Shown here piece after piece: positions 7,059 to 15,900 of a DNA stretch of 64,000 nt. Position 1 is the stretch's first letter; every line of letters begins with the position of its first letter. Origin of the DNA: Pseudomonas brassicacearum. GTDB lineage: Bacteria > Pseudomonadota > Gammaproteobacteria > Pseudomonadales > Pseudomonadaceae. Position numbers and translations under genes: made by a program. The stretch spans positions 243,167 through 307,166 of the forward strand of contig NZ_MOBJ01000003.1 in assembly GCF_003732225.1 (NCBI RefSeq). Reading direction: 5' to 3'. The notes below the pieces were generated by a model, which was not told where the DNA came from, did not search any database, and saw only the letters and a list, made by a program, of their open reading frames with translations.

Positions 7059-9752
7059 ATGAAAAGCCATCCCGATGCCGCCAGCCGTATGGTGGCCGAG
7101 GTAGTGACGCAGTTGCCTGTGCCCTCGCGGCTCGGCATGCTGCGTTTCGAACGGCTGAATGAACCAAGCTGGGCGCTGCTGTTCCTTGACCCTAATTGCG
7201 AACGCCAGTTCGGCTTGCCCGCCGTCGAGCTTTGCGCGCTGGTCGGCTCACCCTACGCGAGCCTGATGGAACCCGAAGCGCGCTATCAACTGCACGATGC
7301 GATCCAGCAGCAATTGACTACAAGCCCGCATTACCTGATCCGCTACACGCTGCACACCGCCCAAGGCTCCCTCAGCCTGCTCGAATTGGGCGAAGCCTAC
7401 AAACAACACAATCGCCACCTGCTACGCGGCTATCTGCTGGTGGTCGACGGTTTGTTTGCGGATGATCCGCTGCTGCCGGCGCTGGACCTGGAAACCCAGA
7501 ACTCGCGCCTGCAAATTGCCCTGGAACTGAACCAGCGCGCCCAGCAGGAACAACTGCTGCATCTGGAGCGCGTTCGCGCCCAGCAAGACCTGATCCTGCT
7601 CCTCGCCCGCCAGCGCTACAGCACCGGCAACTCCCTGCAAGAAGCCGCCCAACTGATCACCCGCAGCGCCTGCGACATCTACGAAATCGACTCCGCGAGC
7701 CTGTGGAATCTCGAAGGTCAGCAGTTGGTGCCGATTTCCGCGTACCACCGTGCCTCTCAAGAGTACCGGATGCCGGACGTGATCGACGCCAGCAGCTTCC
7801 CGGATTATCTGGAAGCCTTGCACACCAGCCGCGCGATCGACGCGCACAACGCCATGCGCGACCCACGCACCCGGCACATGGCCGAGAGCCTGCGCCCGCG
7901 CGACGTCAACGCCATGCTCGACGCCAGCATCCGCGTCGACGGCCAGGTGGTGGGCGTGCTGTGCCTCGAACAAACCGGCATGACCCGCGCCTGGCAGTCA
8001 GACGAAATCGCCTTCGCCGGCGAGCTGGCCGACCAGTTCGCCCAGGTCATCAACAACCACAACCGCCGCACCGCCACCAGCGCCCTGCACCTGTTCCAAC
8101 GCGCAGTCGAACAAAGTGCCAACGCCTTTTTGCTGGTCAACTGCGACGGTGTGGTCGAGTACGTCAACCCGAGCTTCACCGCGATCACCCAGTACAGCAC
8201 CGAAGAAGTCCACGGCCATCGGCTGTCGGAACTGCCGGCACTGGAGAACCTCAGCGAGCTGCTGTTCGACGCGCCCTCAAGCCTGGCCAAGAGCAACAGC
8301 TGGCAAGGCGAATTCAAGAGCCGACGGAAAAACCTCGAACCGTACTGGGGCCAGCTATCGATTTCCAAGGTCTACGGCGACAACCGTGAACTGACCCACT
8401 ACATCGGCATCTACGAAGACATCACCCAGACCAAGCTCGCCCAGCAACGCATCGAGCGCCTGGCCTACACCGACAACCTGACCAACCTGGGCAACCGTCC
8501 AGCGTTCATCCGCAACCTCGATGAGCGTTTCGCCCGCGACAGCGACAGCCCGATCTGCCTGTTGCTGGTGGACATCGACAACTTCAAGCGGATCAATGAC
8601 AGCCTCGGCCACCAGACCGGCGACAAACTGCTGATCAGCCTGGCCCGGCGACTGCGCAACAGCCTGAGCCCGAGCGGCAGTCTGGCGCGTTTCGCCAGCA
8701 ACGAATTCGCGGTACTGCTGGATGACACCAATCTTGAAGTCGGCCAACACATCGCCAGCCAGTTGCTGATGACACTGGATAAGCCGATGTTCGTCGACAA
8801 CCAGCTGATCAGCGTCACCGGTTCCGTGGGCCTGGCCTGCGCGCCGTTGCACGGCCGCGACCCGCAAACGTTGATGCGCAACGCAGGGCTGGCGCTGCAC
8901 AAGGCCAAGGCCAACGGCAAACATCAGGTTCAGGTGTTCACCGAAGCGCTGAACGCCGAGGCCAGCTACAAGCTGTTCGTGGAAAACAACCTGCGCCGCG
9001 CCCTGACCCAGAACGAGCTGGACGTGTTCTACCAGCCCAAGCTGTGCCTGCGCTCCGGGCGCTTGCTGGGGATGGAAGCGCTGCTGCGCTGGAACCATCC
9101 GGAAAAGGGCATGATCCGCCCGGATCAGTTCATCAGCGTCGCCGAAGAAACCGGCCTGATCATTCCCATCGGCAAATGGATCGCCCGTCAGGCCTGCCGC
9201 AAGAGCATCGAACTGACCGCCGCCGGGCTGGGCAATTTGCAGGTGGCGATCAACCTGTCACCCAAGCAGTTCTCCGACCCGGACCTGGTGTCATCGATTG
9301 CCAACATCCTCAAGGAAGAACAGCTCCCCGCACACCTGCTGGAGCTGGAGCTGACCGAAGGCCTGCTGCTGGAAGCCACCGAAGATACGCACTTGCAGCT
9401 CGATCAACTCAAGCGCCTGGGCCTGACCCTGGCCATGGACGACTTTGGCACCGGTTACTCGTCGCTCAGCTACCTGAAGAAATTCCCGATCGACATCATC
9501 AAGATCGATCGTAGCTTCATCCATGAAATCCCGGACAACCAGGACGACATGGAAATCACCTCGGCCGTGATCGCCATGGCCCACAACCTCAAGCTCAAAG
9601 TGGTCGCTGAAGGCATCGAAACCTCCGAACAGCTGGCGTTCCTGCGTCGCCACCGTTGCGATGTCGGCCAGGGCTACCTGTTCGACCGGCCGATCCCGGG
9701 CGCCGAACTGATCGAGAAGCTCAAACGCTACCCGCGTGGCCCAATCGCCTGA
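7059..9752 (+). CDS. dipA: Cyclic-di-GMP phosphodiesterase DipA (GAF-PAS-GGDEF*-EAL)
   Basis: The 897-residue protein starts at the ATG at 7059 (MKSHPDAASR). An upstream in-frame GTG at 7017 exists, but its purine tract is too close. Order of regions: an N-terminal sensory part, a GAF-like domain (about 170-330), a PAS domain (about 340-450), a GGDEF domain whose signature is degenerate (ASNEF, residues 546-550), and an EAL domain with the EAL motif (673-675) and DDFGTGYSSL (794 onward). The degenerate cyclase site and intact EAL predict c-di-GMP hydrolysis. This matches P. aeruginosa DipA (PA5017), a dispersion-related phosphodiesterase, in architecture, length and position between aceF and msrA. 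Confidence 0.88.
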   Translation: MKSHPDAASRMVAEVVTQLPVPSRLGMLRFERLNEPSWALLFLDPNCERQFGLPAVELCALVGSPYASLMEPEARYQLHDAIQQQLTTSPHYLIRYTLHTAQGSLSLLELGEAYKQHNRHLLRGYLLVVDGLFADDPLLPALDLETQNSRLQIALELNQRAQQEQLLHLERVRAQQDLILLLARQRYSTGNSLQEAAQLITRSACDIYEIDSASLWNLEGQQLVPISAYHRASQEYRMPDVIDASSFPDYLEALHTSRAIDAHNAMRDPRTRHMAESLRPRDVNAMLDASIRVDGQVVGVLCLEQTGMTRAWQSDEIAFAGELADQFAQVINNHNRRTATSALHLFQRAVEQSANAFLLVNCDGVVEYVNPSFTAITQYSTEEVHGHRLSELPALENLSELLFDAPSSLAKSNSWQGEFKSRRKNLEPYWGQLSISKVYGDNRELTHYIGIYEDITQTKLAQQRIERLAYTDNLTNLGNRPAFIRNLDERFARDSDSPICLLLVDIDNFKRINDSLGHQTGDKLLISLARRLRNSLSPSGSLARFASNEFAVLLDDTNLEVGQHIASQLLMTLDKPMFVDNQLISVTGSVGLACAPLHGRDPQTLMRNAGLALHKAKANGKHQVQVFTEALNAEASYKLFVENNLRRALTQNELDVFYQPKLCLRSGRLLGMEALLRWNHPEKGMIRPDQFISVAEETGLIIPIGKWIARQACRKSIELTAAGLGNLQVAINLSPKQFSDPDLVSSIANILKEEQLPAHLLELELTEGLLLEATEDTHLQLDQLKRLGLTLAMDDFGTGYSSLSYLKKFPIDIIKIDRSFIHEIPDNQDDMEITSAVIAMAHNLKLKVVAEGIETSEQLAFLRRHRCDVGQGYLFDRPIPGAELIEKLKRYPRGPIA

Positions 9753-9822
9753 CAGCGCTGTAACACTCGGGCACACTGCTAGTCTGACTATTTACATTTC
9801 AATCTGACTGAGAGGACTGATC

Positions 9823-10470
9823 ATGGTCTTGCGCTCGGAAATTCTGGTGAACAAAAACGTGCTCCCTACTAAAGAACAAGCTCTGCCTGGCCGCGAAACC
9901 CCAATGACCGTGCCCGAAAAACACTTCGTCCACGACGCCCCGCTACTGGGCCCGTTCGTGACCGACGTGGAATTCGCAATCTTCGGCCTGGGTTGCTTCT
10001 GGGGCGCGGAACGCAAGTTCTGGCAGCGTGAGGGCGTAGTCAGCACCTCCGTGGGTTACGCCGGCGGCTTCACCCCGAACCCGACGTATGAAGAAGTCTG
10101 CTCGGGCCTGACTGGCCACAGCGAAGTCGTACTGGTGGTCTACGAGCCGGCAAAAGTCAGCTACGAAGCGCTGCTGAAGATGTTCTGGGAACTGCACAAC
10201 CCGACCCAGGGCATGCGCCAGGGCAACGACATCGGCACTCAGTACCGTTCGGTGATCTACGCCACCAACCCGACTCAGTTGGCAGCCGCCAAGCACAGCG
10301 AGCAGGTGTTCCAGGCCGAACTGACCAAGGCCGGCAAAGGCACCATCACTACCGAAATCGAAGAAGCCCCGACGTTCTACTTTGCCGAGGCCTATCACCA
10401 GCAATACCTGGCAAAGAACCCTGAGGGGTATTGCGGGATTGGTGGTACGGGCGTGACTTGCCCGATCTGA
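9823..10470 (+). CDS. msrA: Peptide-methionine (S)-S-oxide reductase
   Basis: The 215-residue protein carries the MsrA active-site segment [13 protein letters not shown] with the catalytic Cys, and the resolving C-terminal region [10 protein letters not shown]. It reduces the S-epimer of methionine sulfoxide in proteins and free Met, using thioredoxin, in the cytoplasm. The ATG at 9823 follows GAGAGG at a good distance. The N-terminal extension of about 50 residues ([20 protein letters not shown]) is the usual Pseudomonas/enterobacterial long form. It is monocistronic, with a REPIN starting 14 bp after the stop codon. Confidence 0.96.
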   Translation: MVLRSEILVNKNVLPTKEQALPGRETPMTVPEKHFVHDAPLLGPFVTDVEFAIFGLGCFWGAERKFWQREGVVSTSVGYAGGFTPNPTYEEVCSGLTGHSEVVLVVYEPAKVSYEALLKMFWELHNPTQGMRQGNDIGTQYRSVIYATNPTQLAAAKHSEQVFQAELTKAGKGTITTEIEEAPTFYFAEAYHQQYLAKNPEGYCGIGGTGVTCPI

Positions 10471-10483
10471 TTGCTTCTTAAAG

Positions 10484-10560
10484 CAAAAGATCGCAGCCTG
10501 CGGCAGCTCCTACGGGAATCTCAATACCTCGTAGGAGCTGCCGCAGGCTGCGATCTTTTG
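10484..10560. repeat. REPIN, family B, between convergent msrA and rlmJ
   Basis: Perfect 30-bp inverted arms, 10484-10513 and 10531-10560, are separated by 17 bp. The same arm sequence recurs at 12347-12427 and 33473-33543. It sits exactly between two convergent genes, where it could act as a bidirectional transcript end. Confidence 0.9.
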
Positions 10561-10579
10561 ATCTTGTAGCTTGTAGCTG

Positions 10580-11416
10580 CTACTCAGCAATCAACCAATC
10601 CATCTGCCACCCGCCCTGGGTCTGGCCGAGTTTCTTCGACAGCCACGGCAGCAACTCGCGCAACTCTTCCTCCAGCCCCCACGGCGGATTGGCAATCGCC
10701 AGCCCGGAGCCGTTCAGGCTGTTCGGCGTATCCAGCGGATGCACCAACAACTCCACGCGCAACAACTTCGGCGCGCCGGTGCCAGCCAGGTCCTGGTAGA
10801 AACGACGCAACATCCGCTGATCCTTCACCGGGTACCAGATCGCTGCTACGGTCTGGCGCATCCGGCCAATCGCCTCTTTCAGCGACGCAGCACAACGCTG
10901 CATCTCATCGAGCTGCTCGAACGGCGGATCAATCAACATCAACCCACGCTTCTCCGGCACCGGCAACAACGCCCGCGGCACATGCCAGCCTTCGCCCAAG
11001 TGCACTTTGACCCGGCGATCACCCTTCATGTTGTCCTTGAGCAACAACCCGTCTTCCGGGTGTTTCTCGTTGAGCAACACCCGGTCCTGCGGACGGGTCA
11101 AACGCCGCGCCAGCTCTGGCGAGCCAGGGTAGTAGCGCAACTCGCCATCCGGGTTCATCTCATGCAAGACACGCATGTAATCGGCGGTCAGCGGCGGCAG
11201 ATCCTGTTCGCCCCACAAGCGTGCGATGCCTTCCAGGTATTCACCGGTACGGCTCGCCTGATCGCCCTGCAAGTCATACAGACCAATGCCGGCGTGGGTG
11301 TCGAGATAGGCAAACGGCTGCTCCTTGCGCGACATCAAGGCAATGAGGCGGGTCAAGGTCAGGTGTTTGAACACATCGGCGTGATTGCCGGCGTGGAAGG
11401 CGTGACGATAATTCAT
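10580..11416 (-). CDS. rlmJ: 23S rRNA (adenine(2030)-N(6))-methyltransferase
   Basis: The 278-residue protein begins MNYRHAFHAGNHADVFKHL, the characteristic RlmJ (formerly YhiR/DUF519) N-terminus. The methyltransferase catalytic motif is DPPF in LMLIDPPFEQLDEM. The enzyme uses S-adenosylmethionine to N6-methylate A2030 of 23S rRNA before ribosome assembly. It is convergent with msrA across a REPIN. The ATG is at 11416-11414. I recall the same order (msrA, rlmJ) at PA5018-PA5019. Confidence 0.95.
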   Translation of the reverse strand: MNYRHAFHAGNHADVFKHLTLTRLIALMSRKEQPFAYLDTHAGIGLYDLQGDQASRTGEYLEGIARLWGEQDLPPLTADYMRVLHEMNPDGELRYYPGSPELARRLTRPQDRVLLNEKHPEDGLLLKDNMKGDRRVKVHLGEGWHVPRALLPVPEKRGLMLIDPPFEQLDEMQRCAASLKEAIGRMRQTVAAIWYPVKDQRMLRRFYQDLAGTGAPKLLRVELLVHPLDTPNSLNGSGLAIANPPWGLEEELRELLPWLSKKLGQTQGGWQMDWLIAE

Positions 11417-11524
11417 GGCTGCTCCTGCGAAGGAGGCGAAGTTTACCTTGTACCGCGCCCAACGTCAGGGGTTCACAGCCGAGCGGATGGAACAACGCAT
11501 CACCTGTGGCGAGGGGGCTTGCCC

Positions 11525-11668
11525 AAATGCCGGTCAGTTAAGCGCAATCCATGTGGGAGCGAGCCTGCTCGCGATAGCGGTGGGTCAGTCAACATTGATG
11601 TTGAATGTTATGCCGTCATCGCGAGCAGGCTCGCTCCCACAGGTTTGTGCCTTAACTGACAGGCATTA
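11525..11668. mobile_element. 144-bp MITE-like element with IS4-type 18-bp terminal inverted repeats
   Basis: The left end is AAATGCCGGTCAGTTAAG (11525-11542). The right end, read on the other strand, is TAATGCCTGTCAGTTAAG (11651-11668). The direct 10-bp repeat GGGCTTGCCC abuts both ends (11515-11524 and 11669-11678), as expected of a target-site duplication. The ends closely resemble those I remember for IS4 (TAATGCCGATCAGTTAAG), a family with 10-13-bp duplications. There is no transposase inside; the cargo is a family A REPIN at 11552-11641. A second copy is at 52041-52244. Confidence 0.75.
11552..11641. repeat. REPIN, family A, nested inside the MITE-like element
   Basis: The 24-bp arms 11552-11575 and 11618-11641 are perfect inverted repeats with the TGTGGGAGCGAGC core. 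The same family is at 26844, 28884, 53241 and 58737. Confidence 0.9.
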
Positions 11669-11801
11669 GGGCTTGCCCCCGCTGGGCCGCAAAGCGGCCC
11701 AAAAACCGGCGATCAGTTTTTCAGACATACCGCATTTGCCGGGATTACGACTGCTACGCAGCCGAACGGGGGCAAGCCCCCTCGCCAAAAAACGCGTGAC
11801 G

Positions 11802-12125
11802 TTACGCCGAAGGCCGAGCCTGCAACCGTCGTCCGATCACGTCCAGCAGATCGCAACCATCGCGCAGGGGAATGGCACACAGCAACGCAAAGTCGTTAAG
11901 AATCACCGAATCGCTGGCAATCTCCCCGCGCATGGCCAGGTTTTCAAGCACCTGAGTCACGGCGCGAATGCGATAACCGGCAGCGTCATGCAGGATATCC
12001 AGCGGCGCGTGGGTGTCGACGAACAGGGTGGGCATGTCGCTACAGTTGCTGGTGAGGGCCATGTAGCGGTTGGAAGGATGGGAAGTTGGCGGAACGTAGG
12101 GTGGATCGGGGTGAAGTGATGGCAT
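11802..12125 (-). CDS. DUF3077 family small protein
   Basis: The protein has 107 residues from the ATG at 12125-12123, which is preceded by GGAG on the minus strand; an upstream in-frame start at 12194 lacks such a site. The C-terminal half (APLDILHDAAGYRIRAVTQV ... DGCDLLDVIGRRLQA) matches the small Pseudomonas family annotated as DUF3077. A paralogue at 51745-52017 shares the same blocks. No function is known to me. The fold is likely helical and no membrane segment is seen. It sits just downstream of T6SS module A and next to the nested repeat block, as its paralogue sits downstream of module B next to the second MITE copy. Confidence 0.7.
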   Translation of the reverse strand: MPSLHPDPPYVPPTSHPSNRYMALTSNCSDMPTLFVDTHAPLDILHDAAGYRIRAVTQVLENLAMRGEIASDSVILNDFALLCAIPLRDGCDLLDVIGRRLQARPSA

Positions 12126-12346
12126 TTGAGATCTCCAATCCGATGATATTGAAGGGTTCCTACACCCCACCACTGAATTGTCAGTGACCACCAAAGGCTA
12201 TCGGTTGAACTCATTTCGCACCAGTTCATGCACACCGCCACAACGTGCGGGAAATCTCCGACGGGTTTGCCCAGAAACTTCGCCGCTTGATGAACCGTCA
12301 TCGCGGCATCGGTATCTACACATCTCTGATGACCACCAATTCTCTC
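12126..12346. other. Gene-free stretch between the DUF3077 gene and REPIN
   Basis: Together with the REPIN at 12347-12427 and the short tail to 12516 this forms a gap of about 390 bp. Leftward open frames exist (for example from an ATG at 12301 beginning MTVHQAAKFLGK), but they run into the DUF3077 gene in another frame. I do not recognise them, and a remnant of an older gene is possible. The promoter of the DUF3077 gene must lie here, on the minus strand. Confidence 0.3.
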
Positions 12347-12427
12347 GTAGGAGCTGCCGCAGGCTGCGATCTTTTGATCCGGCGTTCTTGCAGACGCCAA
12401 AAGATCGCAGCCTGCGGCAGCTCCTAC
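12347..12427. repeat. REPIN, family B
   Basis: The 30-bp arms 12347-12376 and 12398-12427 are exact reverse complements with a 21-bp loop. They are the same arms as in the msrA-rlmJ REPIN but in the opposite order. It lies between module A immunity and the DUF3077 gene, both leftward. Confidence 0.9.
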
Positions 12428-12516
12428 AGGTGATCTGACCAGAACTGAAAAATGTGTAGATACCCATAGCTTGCCCGCGATCGAGCGCGAAGCGGTCGTA
12501 AATCGTCCACTGATTA

Positions 12517-12933
12517 TTACCAGGTGGACTGATCTTCGAGGCTGGCTTTTAGCAACTCGTCTTTCCACTCATCACTCAGCACACTGTAAATATCTTCAAA
12601 AAACGCCCGGGGATTTTCCATCACATCCCAGTAATCCGGAAATCGGTTGGTGCTTTCGCAGTCATGCTCTAGCAATGCCTGAAAATCATATGATTCGTCT
12701 TGCAGTGCAGCATCAAGGACAGCAACCAGTAAAAATTTATGCCTATAACTCAAATAATCGTAGCTTTCTACGATATATTTTTTCGTGAGCACTCTTCTAT
12801 CAGCAGAAATATTAACGTTGTATTTTTCGAGTTCTAGACCAAGAGTATGCTCCCGATCATATATATCAAACACCCCAATTATCCCGCGAACAGTAGGTTG
12901 GTACTCAACATCTATGAACGGATGCTTGATCAT
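12517..12933 (-). CDS. Putative immunity protein for Rhs toxin A
   Basis: The 138-residue, acidic, AT-richer gene overlaps the end of the rhs gene by an ATGA junction (start 12933-12931, rhs stop 12932-12930). This tight coupling directly 3' of a variable Rhs toxin tip is the normal place for a cognate immunity gene. The sequence (VEYQPTVRGIIGVFDIYDRE ... NRFPDYWDVMENPRAFFEDI) does not match a family I can name. It has no signal peptide or membrane segment, so it would neutralise a cytoplasmic toxin. Function is inferred from position only. Confidence 0.65.
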   Translation of the reverse strand: MIKHPFIDVEYQPTVRGIIGVFDIYDREHTLGLELEKYNVNISADRRVLTKKYIVESYDYLSYRHKFLLVAVLDAALQDESYDFQALLEHDCESTNRFPDYWDVMENPRAFFEDIYSVLSDEWKDELLKASLEDQSTW

Positions 12934-15900
12934 TTTATATCCACCGGGTGTGACGTAAATGGCACAGGATTTTTTCCTTGACTAAATTTCGTCTCAGAGC
13001 CATGCATTGACTCCATAAGACGAGGATTTTGAGAGTCTTTTTTATTGGGTTTATAACCCCTCCCCACATTTTTATTTTCACGCCGAACAATCGGATTATC
13101 ATTTACATCAACCCCAGTAAATTGGGGCAGACCTCTAACAACCCTCGTCATATCATCATTCAACGTATGCATCTGTAAATTCCAACTTTTATACTGAGAG
13201 CTCAAGTTCCCCCCTTTTTTTGATTTCTTTTTGGTTATAGGATCGGTCCCATCTATTGCACGTTGTCGAATTACCGCATCAGGAACCTCGACACTATGCT
13301 TACCGATGGAGTGCATTCCAGGGTACTTAGCCTCAAAACGCTCAACCCAACGCTTAGCAACCTCCTCCTTAAGAACCTCAATCCTCTCTCGCCGCTCCTC
13401 ACCCGTCAGCTTCGGCAGCGGCGGCTCACCCTCATCAACCTTGGCCCCACCAACATCATCCGGCGCCTTACAACCTGGCTTGTTCGGCGGCGGACAATTT
13501 CCGCTCAACCCCAACGGATCAACCCACCCCGTCGGATTCGGGGTGTACTGGTAGCCGTTTAACCCGCCCGCCAACTTGATCGGGTCGGGTGTCAGGTAGC
13601 GGCCGATGTCCGGATTGTAGTAGCGATGCCGGTTGTAGTGCAGGCCGCTTTCAGCGTCGAAGTACTGTCCCTGGAAACGCAGTGGCTGGTCGAGTTTTTC
13701 GTCGGCGCCGTGGCTCAGGTGGCTGACTTTTCCGTAGGCGTTGTACTTCGCCGACCAAACGATCTCGCCACCGTAATCGGTCAGTTCCTGCGGTGTACCG
13801 AGGTGGTCGAGTTGGTAGTAGAACGGGCAGGCCTTGCGCGGACCTTTGCCGTCGAGCATGGCCAGGGGGCGGAAGCCGCCGGGTTCGTAGAGGTAGCTGC
13901 GGTAGTGCTCTTTGCTGCTTTCGGCGACGAGGTTGTCGCCTTGCCAGAAGAACTCGGTGGTGTGGCCGTCGACGGTTTTGGCGATGCGACGGCCAAAGGC
14001 GTCATAGCGGTAGCTGGCGGTTCTGCCATCCGGCAGCGTGATACCGATCAACCGGTGCTGGCAGTCGTAGCGGTATTCGGTGACGAGTTTCTGTGCGGTG
14101 CCGCGACGTTCGCGGATCAGGTTGCCGAAGACGTCGTAGTCGTAATGACGGTCGCCTTGCAGCAGCAGGCGGTTGCCTTTGATCGTCGCCAGGCCTGGGC
14201 GATCGTGCATTTGCAGGTTGCCGGCAGGGTCGTGTTCAAAGCTTTGCGCGGGCTCGCCGCGGGTATGGCGCACGCGGGTCAGGCGGTTGAGCGCGTCGTA
14301 GTAATAGCTGCGCTGACCGTGGCGGCTGTCAGCGATGGCAGCCAGGTTGCCATTGACCGCATAGCTGTAGTGGCGCATGTACAGCGGTCGGTTTGACTGG
14401 TTGACCGCGTGGGATTGCAACCGGCCCTGTTCGTCATGGTGGTACTGGCTAAGCAGTTGGCCTTGCTGGCGTTGTTGCTCACGCCCTGCGTTAAAGACGT
14501 GCGTGGTCAGCCGTGTGCCGTTGAGGTCGATAGCCGTCAGCGCACCACCCTTGGCGTGGTGATAGTCGAGTGCGCTGTTGTCCGGCAGGCGCAGACGATT
14601 AAGCTGGCCGCAGGCGTCGTAGCCGTAGCGCAAGGTGCCCCAGCCCTGGTGTTCGGTGATCAGCCGGTCCTGCTGGTCATACTCGAACTCCAGCGGGTGG
14701 TCGTGACCGTCATCGACGCTGACCAGTCGGCCAAGGCGGTCGTAGCAATACTCGACGTTGACACCGTCGGGCAGGGTCTTGACCAGCAACCGCCCTGCCG
14801 AGTCCCGTTGGTAGGTGGTAACCCGTTGCGACCCGTCATCGCCGAACTCTGTTTTCTCCAGCAGGTGGCCGTTGAGGTCGTAGGCGTAGGCGGTACGGCG
14901 GCCGTCGAAACCGGTTTCCTGTTGGATCAGGCCGTTGGGCGTGTAGTCCAGCTGATACTTCTCGCCGGATTCGTTCTCGATTTCTGTCAGCAACAGCTGC
15001 GCGTTGTCGTAGCGATAACGCAGTTGCGTGCCGTCGGCATTGATCCGGCGGCTGACCAGGTGCAGGTCATCGGCGTATTCAAATCGGGTGACGCGGCCCA
15101 GTTCATCGCGTTCGGCGATGATTTTTCCGTAGGCGTTGTAGCTGAAGGCGCGGCTGGCACCGGTGGGAAGCGTTGTCTGAATCAGTCGTCCGACGGCATC
15201 CCATTGGTAGTGGGTGACGGCAGCGTGTTCGTCCCGACGAGTAATCTGCCGACCCAAAACATCGTAGGTAAACCGACGCTGGCCGCCGTCTGGCAGCGTT
15301 TCTTCGACCAGTTGTCCCAAACCGTTCCAGACGAACACATGCCGACTGGTGTCCGGATAACGGATCGACAGCAGCCGCCCCTGAGCGTCGTAGTGGTAAT
15401 GAGTGACATGCCCGTCGGGATCGGTCGCTTCGGTGACGTCACCCTGAACATTGCGCTGATACGTCCACACGGCCTTGCCGCGATACCGCGCATGCAGGAA
15501 ACCGTTGCGGTACTCGTAGGCCGTTGGTTCGTCTTCCGGCGGAATCAGCGCGACAAGCCGTCCGACCTCGTCGTAACGGTATTCAGTGACAGCCTCAAGC
15601 GGATCCTGCTCGGCAATCAGCCGGCCTTTGTCGTCATAGGCCTTGAGATGTTCGCCTCCATCCAACTCAACTTTGCGCACCAGCCGCGCCCGATCGTCAT
15701 GGGCGTAAACCTCTTCGCTGCCATCGATGTTCAGGACGGTGACACTGCCCTGGTCATCCCAGACATACTTCGCGTCCATCTGCGAAAACGACGCCCAGTG
15801 CCGAATGCATCTGGCAGCCTTACCGGACCTTTCCCACTCCCAGAAGAAGCTCGCGCCACCGGCCAGTTTCCGCTGCAAAATCACGTGCTGATCGTCGTAG

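Larger units (their letters stand above)
11508..11786. repeat. REPIN, family D, interrupted by a terminal-inverted-repeat element
   Basis: The left arm starts at 11508 (GGCGAGGGGGCTTGCCC) and the right arm is 11767-11786. They are complementary once the 144-bp element at 11525-11668 and one copy of a 10-bp duplication are removed. The interior also holds a GGGCCGC-AAA-GCGGCCC hairpin near 11684. The whole gap 11417-11801 is occupied by these nested repeats, and I see no gene in it. Confidence 0.75.

Noticed and set aside
10484..10560. Perfect inverted repeats considered as CRISPR-like units or phage attachment sites
   Set aside because: They are isolated inverted doublets at gene ends scattered through the window, not direct repeats with spacers, and they match Pseudomonas REP structure.
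11957..12301. Leftward frame beginning MTVHQAAKFLGKPVG upstream of and overlapping the DUF3077 gene
   Set aside because: It overlaps the better supported DUF3077 gene in another frame, has no clear ribosome site, and I do not recognise it; a remnant is possible but not supportable.
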